Shown: positions 37,452-48,058 of the stretch, one piece after another
Layout: every line of letters starts with the position of its first letter
Position numbering within the stretch: position 1 is the stretch's first letter
NCBI GenBank assembly: GCA_022113835.1
Contig: JAILWY010000012.1
Coordinates: forward strand, 15,314,001 to 15,378,000
Reading direction: 5' to 3'
Length of the DNA stretch: 64,000 nt
Origin: Atopsyche davidsoni
Lineage: Eukaryota; Arthropoda; Insecta; Trichoptera; Hydrobiosidae
Program-made: the position numbers and the translations under genes
The notes under the pieces: model-generated
What the model saw: the letters and a program-made list of their open reading frames with translations, nothing else
The model's database searches: none
Told to the model about the DNA's origin: nothing

Positions 37452-37654
37452 AAAGTACATTTTTTCAAATATTGAAAATTGATTAGAGAAACTCTTAGAA
37501 AAATATCATCGTGATTTGTGTTGGATTCGAACCCGCATCCCCAAAGCTTACATAGCAGGTGCATTCCCAATTATGCTAACGAATCACTAGTACTAAGCAA
37601 GAATTTTTAACAATCATGTCCTATAAATGAAACAACGTACTTATTATGCCAATT
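37452..37654 (-). repeat. tRNA-derived repeat (SINE-like), minus copy
   Basis: Minus-strand copy of a family also present at 37640-37832 and 58113-58290. It carries upstream sequence (TTGGCATAATAAGTACGTTG), a tRNA-like segment, then a body with GAGTTTCT, TTTTCAATATTTG and AATGTACTT. This copy stops before the family's 3' part (the CCTGT-CAGG and GACGGTCTTCAC blocks). It faces the next copy head to head. Confidence 0.6.
37511..37587 (-). pseudogene. tRNA-like segment within the repeat
   Basis: Seventy-seven bases on the minus strand keep tRNA hallmarks: ends GTGATT and AATCAC pair for six positions; an A box TAGCATAATTGG (37567-37578) and a B box GGGTTCGAATCC (37523-37534) are well matched. 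The D and anticodon arms do not form the standard lengths, the T stem has mismatches repaired in sister copies (TGTGGG in the 58.2 kb copy), and the sequence is repeated. It is a tRNA-derived repeat head, not a working tRNA gene. Confidence 0.6.
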
Positions 37655-37832
37655 ATATGCCATGTAAGCTTGGGGCTGCGGGTTTGAATCCCACACAAAT
37701 CACGATATTATTTTTCTAAGAGTTTCTTTAATAAATTTTCAATATTTGAAAAAATGTACTTAATCACTATCAATCAATCAAACCTGTACAGGCAAAATCG
37801 TACTTCCTGTGAGACGGTCTTCACAAAAAAAT
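37640..37832 (+). repeat. tRNA-derived repeat (SINE-like), plus copy
   Basis: Plus copy lacking the A-box half: it joins upstream sequence directly to GCCATGTAAGCTTGGGGCT, keeps the B-box half (GCGGGTTTGAATCCCACAC), then the body and the 3' blocks AACCTGTACAGGCAAAATCG and GTGAGACGGTCTTCAC. Together with the preceding minus copy it forms a near-symmetrical inverted pair with the tRNA-like parts at the centre. Confidence 0.55.
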
Positions 37833-39160
37833 CAATAATATATTAAATAATTTAACTATACATGATTTCAATTATATACTTTTTAATAAATATAAAAGGC
37901 TCCGATATCAACTCAATCAAATCTGTACCAATGCTTCTTATTGGCATTGATATACTTTTACGAATAATAATAATAAATTTAATATTTTATGGCTTCCAAG
38001 AAGAGTCTTGAATTAACGCAATACAACTGAATAGTAAATAAAGTTTTACTGCATACTGAAAGCTTGCATAAGCTTTTGAAATGAAACATTGGATGTTACA
38101 TTGAAGTGGCTTCACTATTGTTACTCTTCGTCGTTGCAGAGTTTTATGATAAGATGAACAATCCCGAAGAATTACACTACTTTAATATGCAAATCAAGTA
38201 CACGACCAAAATCTTTTTACAGCGTTTGATAATATGCAATCGATATTATTTAAATTTTATAGTTTATTAGATCGTTCATGTTTCCACTATACTTTCGGTC
38301 TAGTGAGTACGTGAAGTCACTAAAACATGTGAGTCGAAAAACAATATTGAAAAAACCTTATACTTTTACAGCATTGAATTAATAAATATTACGGAAGAAT
38401 TTCAGCTATAATTTAATTTTAAGAATTTCAGTTTAAGCCTTGTTTTAATAAAATTTAAAAAGAATGATGTGCTTTTAAATGCCGACGTAATATAAAAAGT
38501 ATGTTATTTTTTATTTACATAAATATAATGTGTCTACATAAATATTTCAAAATAACCCAATTTTAAAAACAAATTACTATGTGCTAAAGAATAGTCACAG
38601 TAACCAAATAACCTATACCATTTTTGTCTGTTGTAATTTACCATTTACGTCAAAAAAATCATAGTCATCCAACAAGATTATCTTCGATCAAACTGAAAGC
38701 ACCGTGAGACTTTATTCTGACAGTCGTTAAATGCAATTTTCAACTGAGTATAGAGATGACGTTCTTAAAGCAAGAATATGCTAATATTTTTATATTATTT
38801 ACCCATGTATACAATTGAAGTATTTTATTTATTTATTTTGCCTAGTTAGCTTCAGTAAATTTTTTGTTTGTTTTTCCAAAAACTAAGCATGTAATAAATA
38901 AAATCAGTTAAACGACAACTGAGATTTATCTCAGAGTCAGTGAGAGCACTTTTTCTCCATAGAAGCAAATTAAGTTATAACGTGTCATAGTCATAGTCAG
39001 TAATAACATGTTGGGTATCATTTTGAGGTCATAATATTTTTACACTTATTAAAATTAAAATGATCCCGTTTCATTAAACCCCTAAACAACACTCGATGAC
39101 ATAAATACCTCATAAGCCAAACTGAAACTCAACGTATGAAAGCGTTTTTTCTGTTTATTG
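37833..39160. other. AT-rich spacer, no gene seen
   Basis: A/T-rich; no open frames over 60 codons, no RNA gene, no further copies of the repeats identified. Confidence 0.55.
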
Positions 39161-39164
39161 GAGA

Positions 39165-39420
39165 ATAAGGCAGTACTTTTAAGTGTACGTTAGACGCGCC
39201 CACTGAGACAGGCTCAATAATAACTTAATTTCCAGCATAATAAATCGTGCAGAAACATCAATTGTTACCCGAGATGGACAGTTATTTATTGTCGGCGGTC
39301 CGCTAAGATTGGCGAGATATTAACTCTTAAAGCCGATTATAATAAATTAATAATCGATAAACTCTTCCGCGATATGACTCGCCTGATTCGTGAATATATT
39401 TTATTAATGAGGTTGCTTTT
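39165..39420. other. Balanced island with homeodomain-like cores
   Basis: Contains ATAATAAATTAATAATCGAT and CGCGATATGACTCGCC with GC-rich surroundings (GTCGGCGGTCCGC). No frame of note. Candidate conserved noncoding element. Confidence 0.3.
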
Positions 39421-41525
39421 TTTTTTTATTAAATTACCTGTTTATTTTATTTTTATTCACATAGGTTAAATGTGCAGTATATCATTGAGTTATGAAGAGA
39501 CTTTGTAGACTTTTGTAAAGAATGTATTTTTAAATATATTGACTTACTCCAAATATAATATATCGTTATATCAGGGTAGCCTAAGATAAATCCTTAGTGA
39601 ATATTTAAAAAAAAATTATAAATATGGGTCTGTTTCTTAATGACTTTAGAGTGTAAAAGTGGTATTTTATTTATTTAACTCATCCGCAGCAGTTGCAACA
39701 TACTTATACAATCGTTAGAAAAATATTTTACGGTTAGGATATTTAGAATGTCGGTGTGTTTTATTTTCTCTACTGTAGCCGTAATGATAGCAGATTTTCA
39801 ACATGGTCTAAATATTTTATAAAATATATCAATATGTAATATATTTTTATAGTTTATATGAATTATAATTTTACTAAAAATCAAAAAGTATTATTAAAAT
39901 GGCATTTGACAACGGTTACTCCACTGCCAACTTGTTATCGCGAGATAAAATTTATTGCAGTAAATCATTAAAAGACCATCACTAATAGTATGCCAAAAGA
40001 AGCTGTCCAGATAATTGGCCTAACTGAAAGCAAAAATAATCTACAGGATTACCAAAATGAACAAAAAAATAACTGAAAAAGTGTAGACCCGCGTAGATTT
40101 ATGCACTCACATATCAGTACTCAGTATAAGCTCTGAATAAAGCTTGATGTAGATGACACCATCTGCTCGAGTGATTCTGAATATAAAATATTCAATTTAA
40201 TTTCATACATGGGTATTTAAGCGTATAATTTCACACAATCACACGACAGTATTAAATACTCAATTACATATATTTTTACTCAAATTAATGTTCACACAAT
40301 GAATTATTACGATCGATTCATTGTATGTTATTTTACATACAAATACTGCTTTGAATACTTACTCAAAACTATCGTAATGGCATATATTAAGCCTGACTTA
40401 ACATCGACAATAGTGGCAGAGCTGGATCAAGTGACATGCATTCAAATGAAGTTGTCTTACAATATATTTAAGTATAATTTACAACCTGAGCGATAGATAC
40501 ATCAATCGATTAGTAATGTACAAAGGCAATGTGGCCGCGGGCGCTACCTTTACTAAAATGTATCAATTGTGCCGACCGACCGGGACACCCACGATATTGT
40601 GTACGATCTGATAAATTACAATTAATATCTATATTATCTTTAATTATTGCATAACTTTAAGAATTGCTCATGATTAATCTTTTTTTGTTGTTTAATATCG
40701 TTTCGAAATAATGAAAGTATTACGGATCTGTCAAACTCTGATCTCTGCAAAGGCGGTGTACTTGAGACTCAAAAGCGTGTGAGTTAATAAGAACTTTGAT
40801 AATCTGACAGTTGATTTTAACGTATTTTAGTAAATGAGTCGATTATATTAGATTTATAGCAGATTACTTAACCAGTACTGTCACACATGCCCCTGCCTCA
40901 ACACAAAAAATACTTGTATAGATATTTTTAATTTAGAGAAGAGAATAAGAACTGATTCCAGTTATGTATTTGGCAGTCAATTAATAAATAGTATTTTTTG
41001 TTGTTGAAATTATGATAATTAAAAAGCTTTATAATCAAAGAGTTTGAGAATGATTTGATAATGTAACATCAAACGAACATGTCTAAGAGTCTAACCTTTA
41101 ATATTATCTTAATTTAAAAAAATAAATAATTTCAATGCACTCTCTACAAAAGTAACTACCAGAAGCTTTAATTTACTTGAAGACTTTTATAAATAATATG
41201 TTCATTACAGGTAAATAACATAACATTATTTCATTAAAGATTTCATTTATTATTTTTATTTGCTTACATTTTAATATTTTTATTTGTTTTACTAAAACCA
41301 AAGGACGGCTCACATCTAATCAGAACGTAAAAATGTGTTTTTGCTATCAAACTTAACTTTTCTTATAAGCGCCATTATAAAAATAATACAAATGCCGTAA
41401 ATATGATTCAAAAATGACTTTTGTCTGTAACTAGTCTACTACTACAAAGAATATTACTAAAAATATACCGTTATTAAAAAAAATCACGTAGGCCATAAAT
41501 TTTCTTTATCAGCTTATATCACAAC
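39421..41525. other. AT-rich spacer, no gene seen
   Basis: A/T-rich except for a small GC-rich patch at about 40520-40610 (GGCCGCGGGCGC). The 65-codon frame 40299-40496 has no domain. Nothing else found. Confidence 0.5.
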
Positions 41526-41529
41526 CGCA

Positions 41530-41870
41530 TAACAAGTCAATCAAGCCCAATATGGCCGCGTTTCAACGACCGCATGGGGCGTTTAAATCAATTAACAGGC
41601 GTTGTCTAATTTTTAATGACCTGCAAATTGAAATGCAATTAAAAACATACTATAAACAATTCGCCAGCCACGCGGCAGAGCAGTGGAGGCTGCAGATAAA
41701 TCTGACGCGACTGTCGAGCTGTTCGTATCCTTGACGAGGCAAGTGTTTAGTGTGACACGACGAGACCGTGTAAGGTTGGCCAACCAAAATAATAGCTCGG
41801 GGTGTCTTCTTACCGGTTTGCATGCGCCGGAGGACAGATTTATGAGATTATTCTAATCTATACTAGATTT
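41530..41870. promoter_or_regulatory. Homeodomain-rich candidate enhancer
   Basis: Within 60 bp lie CAATTAA (41589-41595), TTTAATGA (41612-41619) and GCAATTAAAA (41635-41644), all Antp-class homeodomain cores, next to CpG-rich blocks. A 60-codon frame overlaps without recognisable features. The motif density in balanced DNA is what suggests an enhancer; this is inference. Confidence 0.35.
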
Positions 41871-43840
41871 CACACGAATAGTGATGCCTTCGTAAGAGCA
41901 ACAATGAAAGATGAAGCCACACTGAATTAGATTTGGCATAGAATCTGTTCTTATTTAAGGCATTATAATAAAAATTATAATGATAATGAAAGTTATTTAT
42001 TCTTGTTTCTTGCTGAATAATATATTATTCTATCGTCCTGTTTAGCATATGTATAATAAAATATATACACATTCTGTTACAAAAACAACCGGTGGTCTAC
42101 TTAAGTCATGGGGTAGAGCCCGGTTTGGTTGACAGTTGCTAAAGATCACGAATTCTGGTCACACATAATGTAGAGTCGATGTGGGTAGATGAAAAAAAAC
42201 AAAACAAATCACTGGGAATTATAATTTTCTTTGTCATTCATGTTAACAATTAAAATAACATTTAACTATGCGAATGATATATAGCATGCGATATATATTT
42301 AACTCTTGTTATAAAAAAACTAGTAGCCGAAATTGGATGTATCAAACGTACAAGACCTAGAAATCAGATCAGTTATGAAGGAGCATTATGTTATAAAAAA
42401 GAAACAAAAAAACAAAGGCAATTTTACAGAATATTATAATAATTACTATGGTCTACGAGTACCCTGTCCACTACGATATTATAAATCAATGTGTTGGCGC
42501 AATTAAAACATAATGTGTAACATTGTCTTACTTTGATTTAAATATTTAACAAATCTGCAAAAAATATGTCCTCCAATTTATGTGGACTGATAAGGAGAGA
42601 CATGCATCCGGTACATAATTCCTAAAGATTTAATTTTGTTTTTCTACAGGAAATTTCTACAGTTATACGATTCATAATAACCACCATAAAAAAATAATAA
42701 ACGGAAACAACACATGTCATTTGTTAGTTTACTTGTATTATTTTTATTTAATAAATGCAAACTTTTTCAGTGATTTTATAACACAAACATAAATAATTAT
42801 AGCCTAAATAAACAGTGAAATGAATATTGGAACCTTTTAAAAAAAAAAACAACCCATTTAATAAAAAAAACCATGAGATGGTGGAATAAAGTTAAGTATT
42901 CAAAATATTAAAAATTAAGATTGTACTCATATAGTACTTGGGAATTTTTCTTATTGGTGTTATTTAGATATTCAGTTACGTATTATTTATATATTAATAA
43001 TAAATCAATGTACTTATTTTATTTATTTCTATCAAGAAAGATTCACATCAAAAATATAATAAGAGTTTGGCTCTATTTCTCTATTTAACAATTTATTCCA
43101 TTTTTTTGTAAACGCTATTTTCGAAAAGAAATATGAGCATTTTTACATATATTAAAACAATAAATAACTCCTTATCGCGTTGTCTCTTCATAATATATTT
43201 TGTACATATTATAAAATAACCTGACTTCCTATCTTATTGATATAAAAATCAGCCGAATTTTTAGGCAAACATAAATAACTATCTTCAACATTTATTGTGC
43301 TTCAAAAAGTCACAGTTTCACATCCTTTTTTTTTTCACAAAATAAATCTAAAAAACTGATTTAGGTGTTTTTCTAAAAATACATTTGATCTTGTATATAC
43401 AGGTATTATTATTTTCTCACACTTACAAAAAAGTCTAGACATATAAATACAAAATACCAACACATACAACCTGTCAGCAAACAAAATAGCGACGCATTCA
43501 TAATCCTGCGATAAAATAAACATCAGACAGATAAGCTGTTTTAAATAATGTTGATAAAGGTGATTTTATTTTTAAAAAAATTTAAATATAGTTATGTAGA
43601 AAAATTCTTAAATATTTGATATTATAAGCACCTGTTATTTTTGCGATATACGTTAGTCTTGTGGTACTCTTTTTTTTTTTGTTACTAAGAATGGCTTTTA
43701 TTTAAATCGTTGGATATAAAAGCTTAAAATATTATAAATCGTCAAATAACTCTAACAACCCAGAAGTTCTCGATCATTTTTGTAACGTGTTTTCTTGGCA
43801 TTTTGGGTAAAGTTTATATTAATTTGGATGTCTCCCGTGT
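41871..43840. other. AT-rich desert, no gene seen
   Basis: A/T-rich; a small mixed patch at 42090-42190. The 62-codon minus frame at 43335-43523 is unrecognised. No RNA gene or repeat copy. Confidence 0.55.
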
Positions 43841-43849
43841 ATGACCTTC

Positions 43850-44170
43850 ACGATGAATATACGCATTGATCCTTTTGATGTTATTCTATATAGAAATAGA
43901 ATATCCGGATCCCATGCAGATGTAACACTATATAATAACGCCCGTTAGAAGCCCGAGAAGGTGGCAGGTCGATGCGAATGCGACAGGTTATTATAATGCA
44001 GAGGTAAATAACAAATTTGCATTCTTAATAGAGTCCCACGCATTCTTCTAATTTGCAATGCACGCGCCTTGTGCTTATAAATACTAGATTTGGGATTCTG
44101 CATACATAAGCGGTGCTCGATTAACTTTCGCCGGGACTATCGTCGTGCTGGATCGATCAAATTGGGTGTC
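43850..44170. promoter_or_regulatory. Candidate island with POU octamer and TATA word
   Basis: A perfect octamer ATTTGCAT lies at 44015-44022 and a one-mismatch relative ATTTGCAA at 44051-44058, followed by TATAAATA at 44076-44083 and a CpG-containing stretch. Octamers bind POU-homeodomain factors (established). The TATA word could mark a core promoter, but no clear initiator or coding exon follows. Confidence 0.3.
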
Positions 44171-46285
44171 TATGCTAAAAAAAAAACTGTGATTTTCTTC
44201 AGTATCTTGACAGGTAATCTTGATTGATATGATTATCGCGTTCTTCCATCGTCAGATTTTTTTTATTATTAAAATAAACTGCACGAAAATTGATTCGTGG
44301 CCAAATATGTATTGTAATAAAAGTAATATTAAACAACGATAAATCTCCATCCTTTAAAAAAAATATTTCTTTACCGACTAACTTATTGTATAAATATTTC
44401 ACTTAAGTAATATCATTACATCTTTATTTCACTAATTTTTAATGTAAATCATAAATAAAATACGATAAATTATATTTTCCCAAGTAAATAACGTAACGCA
44501 TTATTTTTATTCAATTTATTTAATAAACTAACGGTACAGTAAATTTTGCAATGAAATATAAAGCACTAAACTGTTTTAAAAAATAGTATGGTTTAACTAA
44601 ACTGTACAAAATATGTATACTTTAAATATCATTATATCAAAGTAATAATTTTTTTTTGGTCTCTGAAATTCAGCCGGCTTCATTGTGATATTATTAAACT
44701 CTAAAGAAGGTTTTTTATGTCACATCCTTCTGCCTTCCTACTCGAAAACATTAATTTCTTCAAATGTGACAGGTTTTGTGAATCATTTAGAGAATCTTGG
44801 TCACTTTTGATTTCTCTGACACAGAAAAAAACAAATTTAATTCAACGCGACTATTCTATACAAAAACCGTTAAATTTTTCTACTATGACATTATGTTAAT
44901 CTACAAATATTAATAAATTCTGAGTTTTTTAAATTTACCACAGAATATTTAAATTTCAACTGTTCGATGCCCTTTTTTTATTAATTTCTTAAATAGTATT
45001 ATTGTCGTAACTATTGGTTATTTTTAAAATTGACTATCCCGTGCACATTTTTTTTAATACGCAGTTTTTTTTATTTTTACTACTATAATTATATTTATTG
45101 AATGGTATAATACGTTTTTTATCAATATTATTTATTTATATTTACGATATTTATATCAATGCAAATATCAATGCATATTCAATAATAACATATAATGTTA
45201 TAAAAAAGCCATGGAATTTTTCCTAAACTTGTAACTATTTTTGGTCGACAGTAATAATCAAACCTCGAATTAACTTTACATTCTTTGGAGATTACGTCTC
45301 ATCAGATATTTGTCTGGGCGGATAATCCCATTTAATTGAGTATCAGAGCTCTCCGTATATGGTATACAATGTGAACAAACGATTCTAGTCTTATAATAAA
45401 ATTTATGCTAAGTTTCAATTTACAAATTGTGTAAATACAAGTTATATAAACTATATTGACTTTAATGGTATGTGGTGATTCAAATTTTATAAAATCAATC
45501 GTAGGTTATCTCACATTTAAATGTAATACAAATTTGTAGAATTGCGTTAAATATATATATTGGAAATTCTAATGCTTTAGACTAGATATTATTTTTTTTT
45601 TCTTTAATGATAAAATAGGCGTGTTTTTAAGGTATATTTTTTCAGTGCAATGCTTATCATCTTCCATCTTCTTCTTACAGAAATATTTGGTGACTTACTA
45701 AAGACATGAAGAGTAAAATAATTTTAATATCCACGTCTTTTACCAGTTTGCTGTAAAAAGCCTTTTTTAAACTTGTAATCTTTAAATTAACTAATTTATT
45801 TGATTTCACCTTAATATTAACTCTCTATCGTGTTGGTAGATTTGAATATTTGATACAATAATTAGCTCATTGATTTAGTAGTAAGAAACTTGTATTCTTG
45901 GCAGAAGGTATGGTTCTAATTAGTGAATCTACAATCATTTTCAATACTTTTTCAGTTTTACTTTGAAAGATCTGCACGTGTTGGTGTAAACATATATATT
46001 TTTACTTGACAAAAAAAAGTTTAAAAAACAAAATTGTTTTTGTGGACCTGACTAAAAGTTTTGTTTGACGTACTACGTAAATAGATAATAGTCAATTTAT
46101 ATAAATTATAACTTATCAAGTCTTTTCGGTTCTCTTTTTTGAAGCTGTTATTTTTCTGGCTCAGCGGTTACACAATTGACCAAGATCTCAATTACTTTAA
46201 TGCAAAGAGATAGTTTATCATTAATAAAACTGTCTCATTAAAGAACAAGCAGTTCGCAAGTGTATTAAATTAATCCCCGGCTTAT
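44171..46285. other. AT-rich desert, no gene seen
   Basis: A/T-rich with long T runs. Frames at 44199-44402 and 44717-44899 (67 and 60 codons) are chance-like. No repeats or RNA genes identified. Confidence 0.6.
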
Positions 46286-46289
46286 TTAT

Positions 46290-46560
46290 TTTGACTCCCA
46301 CGAGGTTAATTTACACGCGACCTGTTGCCTCGGAAATCGTCAACGCGCGGAAAGCACAATAAAAGAAACCCAATTATGTATTCCGCGCGATACATCAGGC
46401 GTTAATACCTACCAACGCGCTGCAAAAATCCATAATAAATTTAGAGAAAAAAGTAACTCAGGTCGAGCTTGGCCGTAACTCTGTCTAGGTTGTCACAACC
46501 GTCCGAAATATGGCGGACTGCCTACGCTCCCGTGCCGCACCAGCGAGGCTCGCCATAACG
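46290..46560. other. GC-rich island bordering the tandem array
   Basis: Balanced to GC-rich island with AATATGGCGGACTGCC and CpG clusters. Its right edge, GGCCGTAACTCACCGTGACA, is the sequence that the adjacent tandem array repeats in altered form, and TTGGCCGTAACTCTGTCTAG occurs about 100 bp earlier. The array therefore appears to have grown from this edge. Confidence 0.4.
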
Positions 46561-48058
46561 GCCGTAACTCACCGTGACAAGCGCACTCCTTCCTGTTGCA
46601 TTTCGTTTAAGGATGCTGCATTCTAGCTGTACTTTTTATTTTGGTTTTTTTATTGTGTATTTGAATATATCAAAGCGAAATATATGAGTAAACAAAGCAT
46701 CTTATTTTTATTGATGCGTTATTTTTTTGCGTTATTTAGTTCGGCCCACTGGATCGGCAGTAACTCTCACGGTGAGAAGCGCACTTCTTCCTGTTGCATT
46801 TCGTTCAAGGGTGCTGCATTCTAGTTGTACTTTTTACTAAGGTTTTTTTTATTATGTATTTGAATATATATATATATGAGTAAACAAAACATCTTTTTTT
46901 TTATTGATGCGTTATTTTTTTTAGTTCGGCCCACTGGATCGGCAGTAACTCTCACGGTGATAAGCGCACTCCTTCCTGTTGCATTTCTAGTTGTACTTTT
47001 CATGTTGGTTTTTTTGTATAGCGTATTCGAATATATCAAAGCGAAATCTATGAATAAACAAAACATCTTGTTTTTATTGATGCGTTATTTTTTTTAGTTC
47101 GGCCCATTGGATCGGCAGTAACTCTCACCGTGAATCCTTCCTGTTGCTCTTCGTTTAAGGGTGCTGCATTCTAGTTGTACTTTTTATTTTGATTTCTTTT
47201 ATAGTGTATTCGAGTATATCAAAGCGAAACGTATAAGTAAATAAAACAGCTCGTTTTTATTGATGCGTTATTTTTTTTAGTTCGGCCCACTGGATCGGCA
47301 GTAACTCTCACGGTAAAAGCGTACTTCTTCTTGATGCTATATTCTAGTGACATTTTTTTTTATAGTGTATTCGAATATATCAAGGCGAAGCGTATAAGTA
47401 AATAAAATATCATGTTTTTATTGATGCGCTATTTTTTTTTATTTTAACCCACAGATCGGCAGTAACTCTCATGATGACAAGCGCATTTCTTCCTGTTGCG
47501 ATTCGTTTGAGAATGCTACATTCTAGTTGCAATTTTTACTATGGTTTTTTTATTGTGTATTTGAATATATCAAAACAAAATGTATAAGTAAATAAAACAT
47601 AATGTTTTTATTACTGCGTTACTTTTTTTGTACGGCCCACTGAATTGGCAGTAACTCTCACGGTGACAAGCGCACTTCTTCCTGATGCTGTATTCTAGTT
47701 GCATTTTTTATTTTGGTTTTTTTGTGTGTTCGAATATATCAAAGCGAAATTTATAAGTAAATAAAACATCATTTTATTATTGATGCGTTATTTATTTTAG
47801 TTCAGCCCACTGGATCGGCAGTAACTCTCACGATGACAAGCGCACTCCTTCCTGATGCTACAATCGAGTTGCACTTTTTATTTTGGTTTTTTTTATTGTG
47901 TGTTCGAATATATCAAAACAAAATTTACAAGTAAATAAAAATTCTTGTTTTTATCGATTAGTTTTTTTTAGTTCGGCCCACTAGATCGGCAGTAACTCTC
48001 ACTGTGACAAGCACACTTCTTCCTGTTGCATTTCGTTTGAAGATGCTGCATTTTATTG
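46551..48058 (+). repeat. Tandem array of about nine 161-187 bp units
   Basis: The phrase GGCAGTAACTCTCA recurs with its TAACTC at 46761, 46946, 47119, 47302, 47463, 47652, 47822 and 47993, with a founder-like copy near 46564. Taking TTCGGCCCA or its variants as unit start gives 46740, 46925, 47098, 47281, 47442, 47629, 47801 and 47972. Each unit has a GC-richer block (CCCACTGGATCGGCAGTAAC, GCGCACTCCTTCCTG) and an A/T-rich block (GAATATATCAAAGCGAAA, GTAAACAAAAC, TTTTTATTGATGCGTTA). Length varies through small deletions. Neighbouring units differ at many sites, so the array is not freshly amplified. A 73-codon and an 81-codon frame across it are artefacts. Confidence 0.9.

Noticed and set aside
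37511..37587. Functional tRNA gene on the minus strand
   Set aside because: A and B boxes and an acceptor stem are visible, but the D and anticodon arms are irregular and the sequence belongs to a repeat family with longer shared flanks.
46821..47097. Hydrophobic 73- and 81-codon frames that look membrane-spanning
   Set aside because: They are translations of the tandem array's T-rich parts; the repeat explains them.
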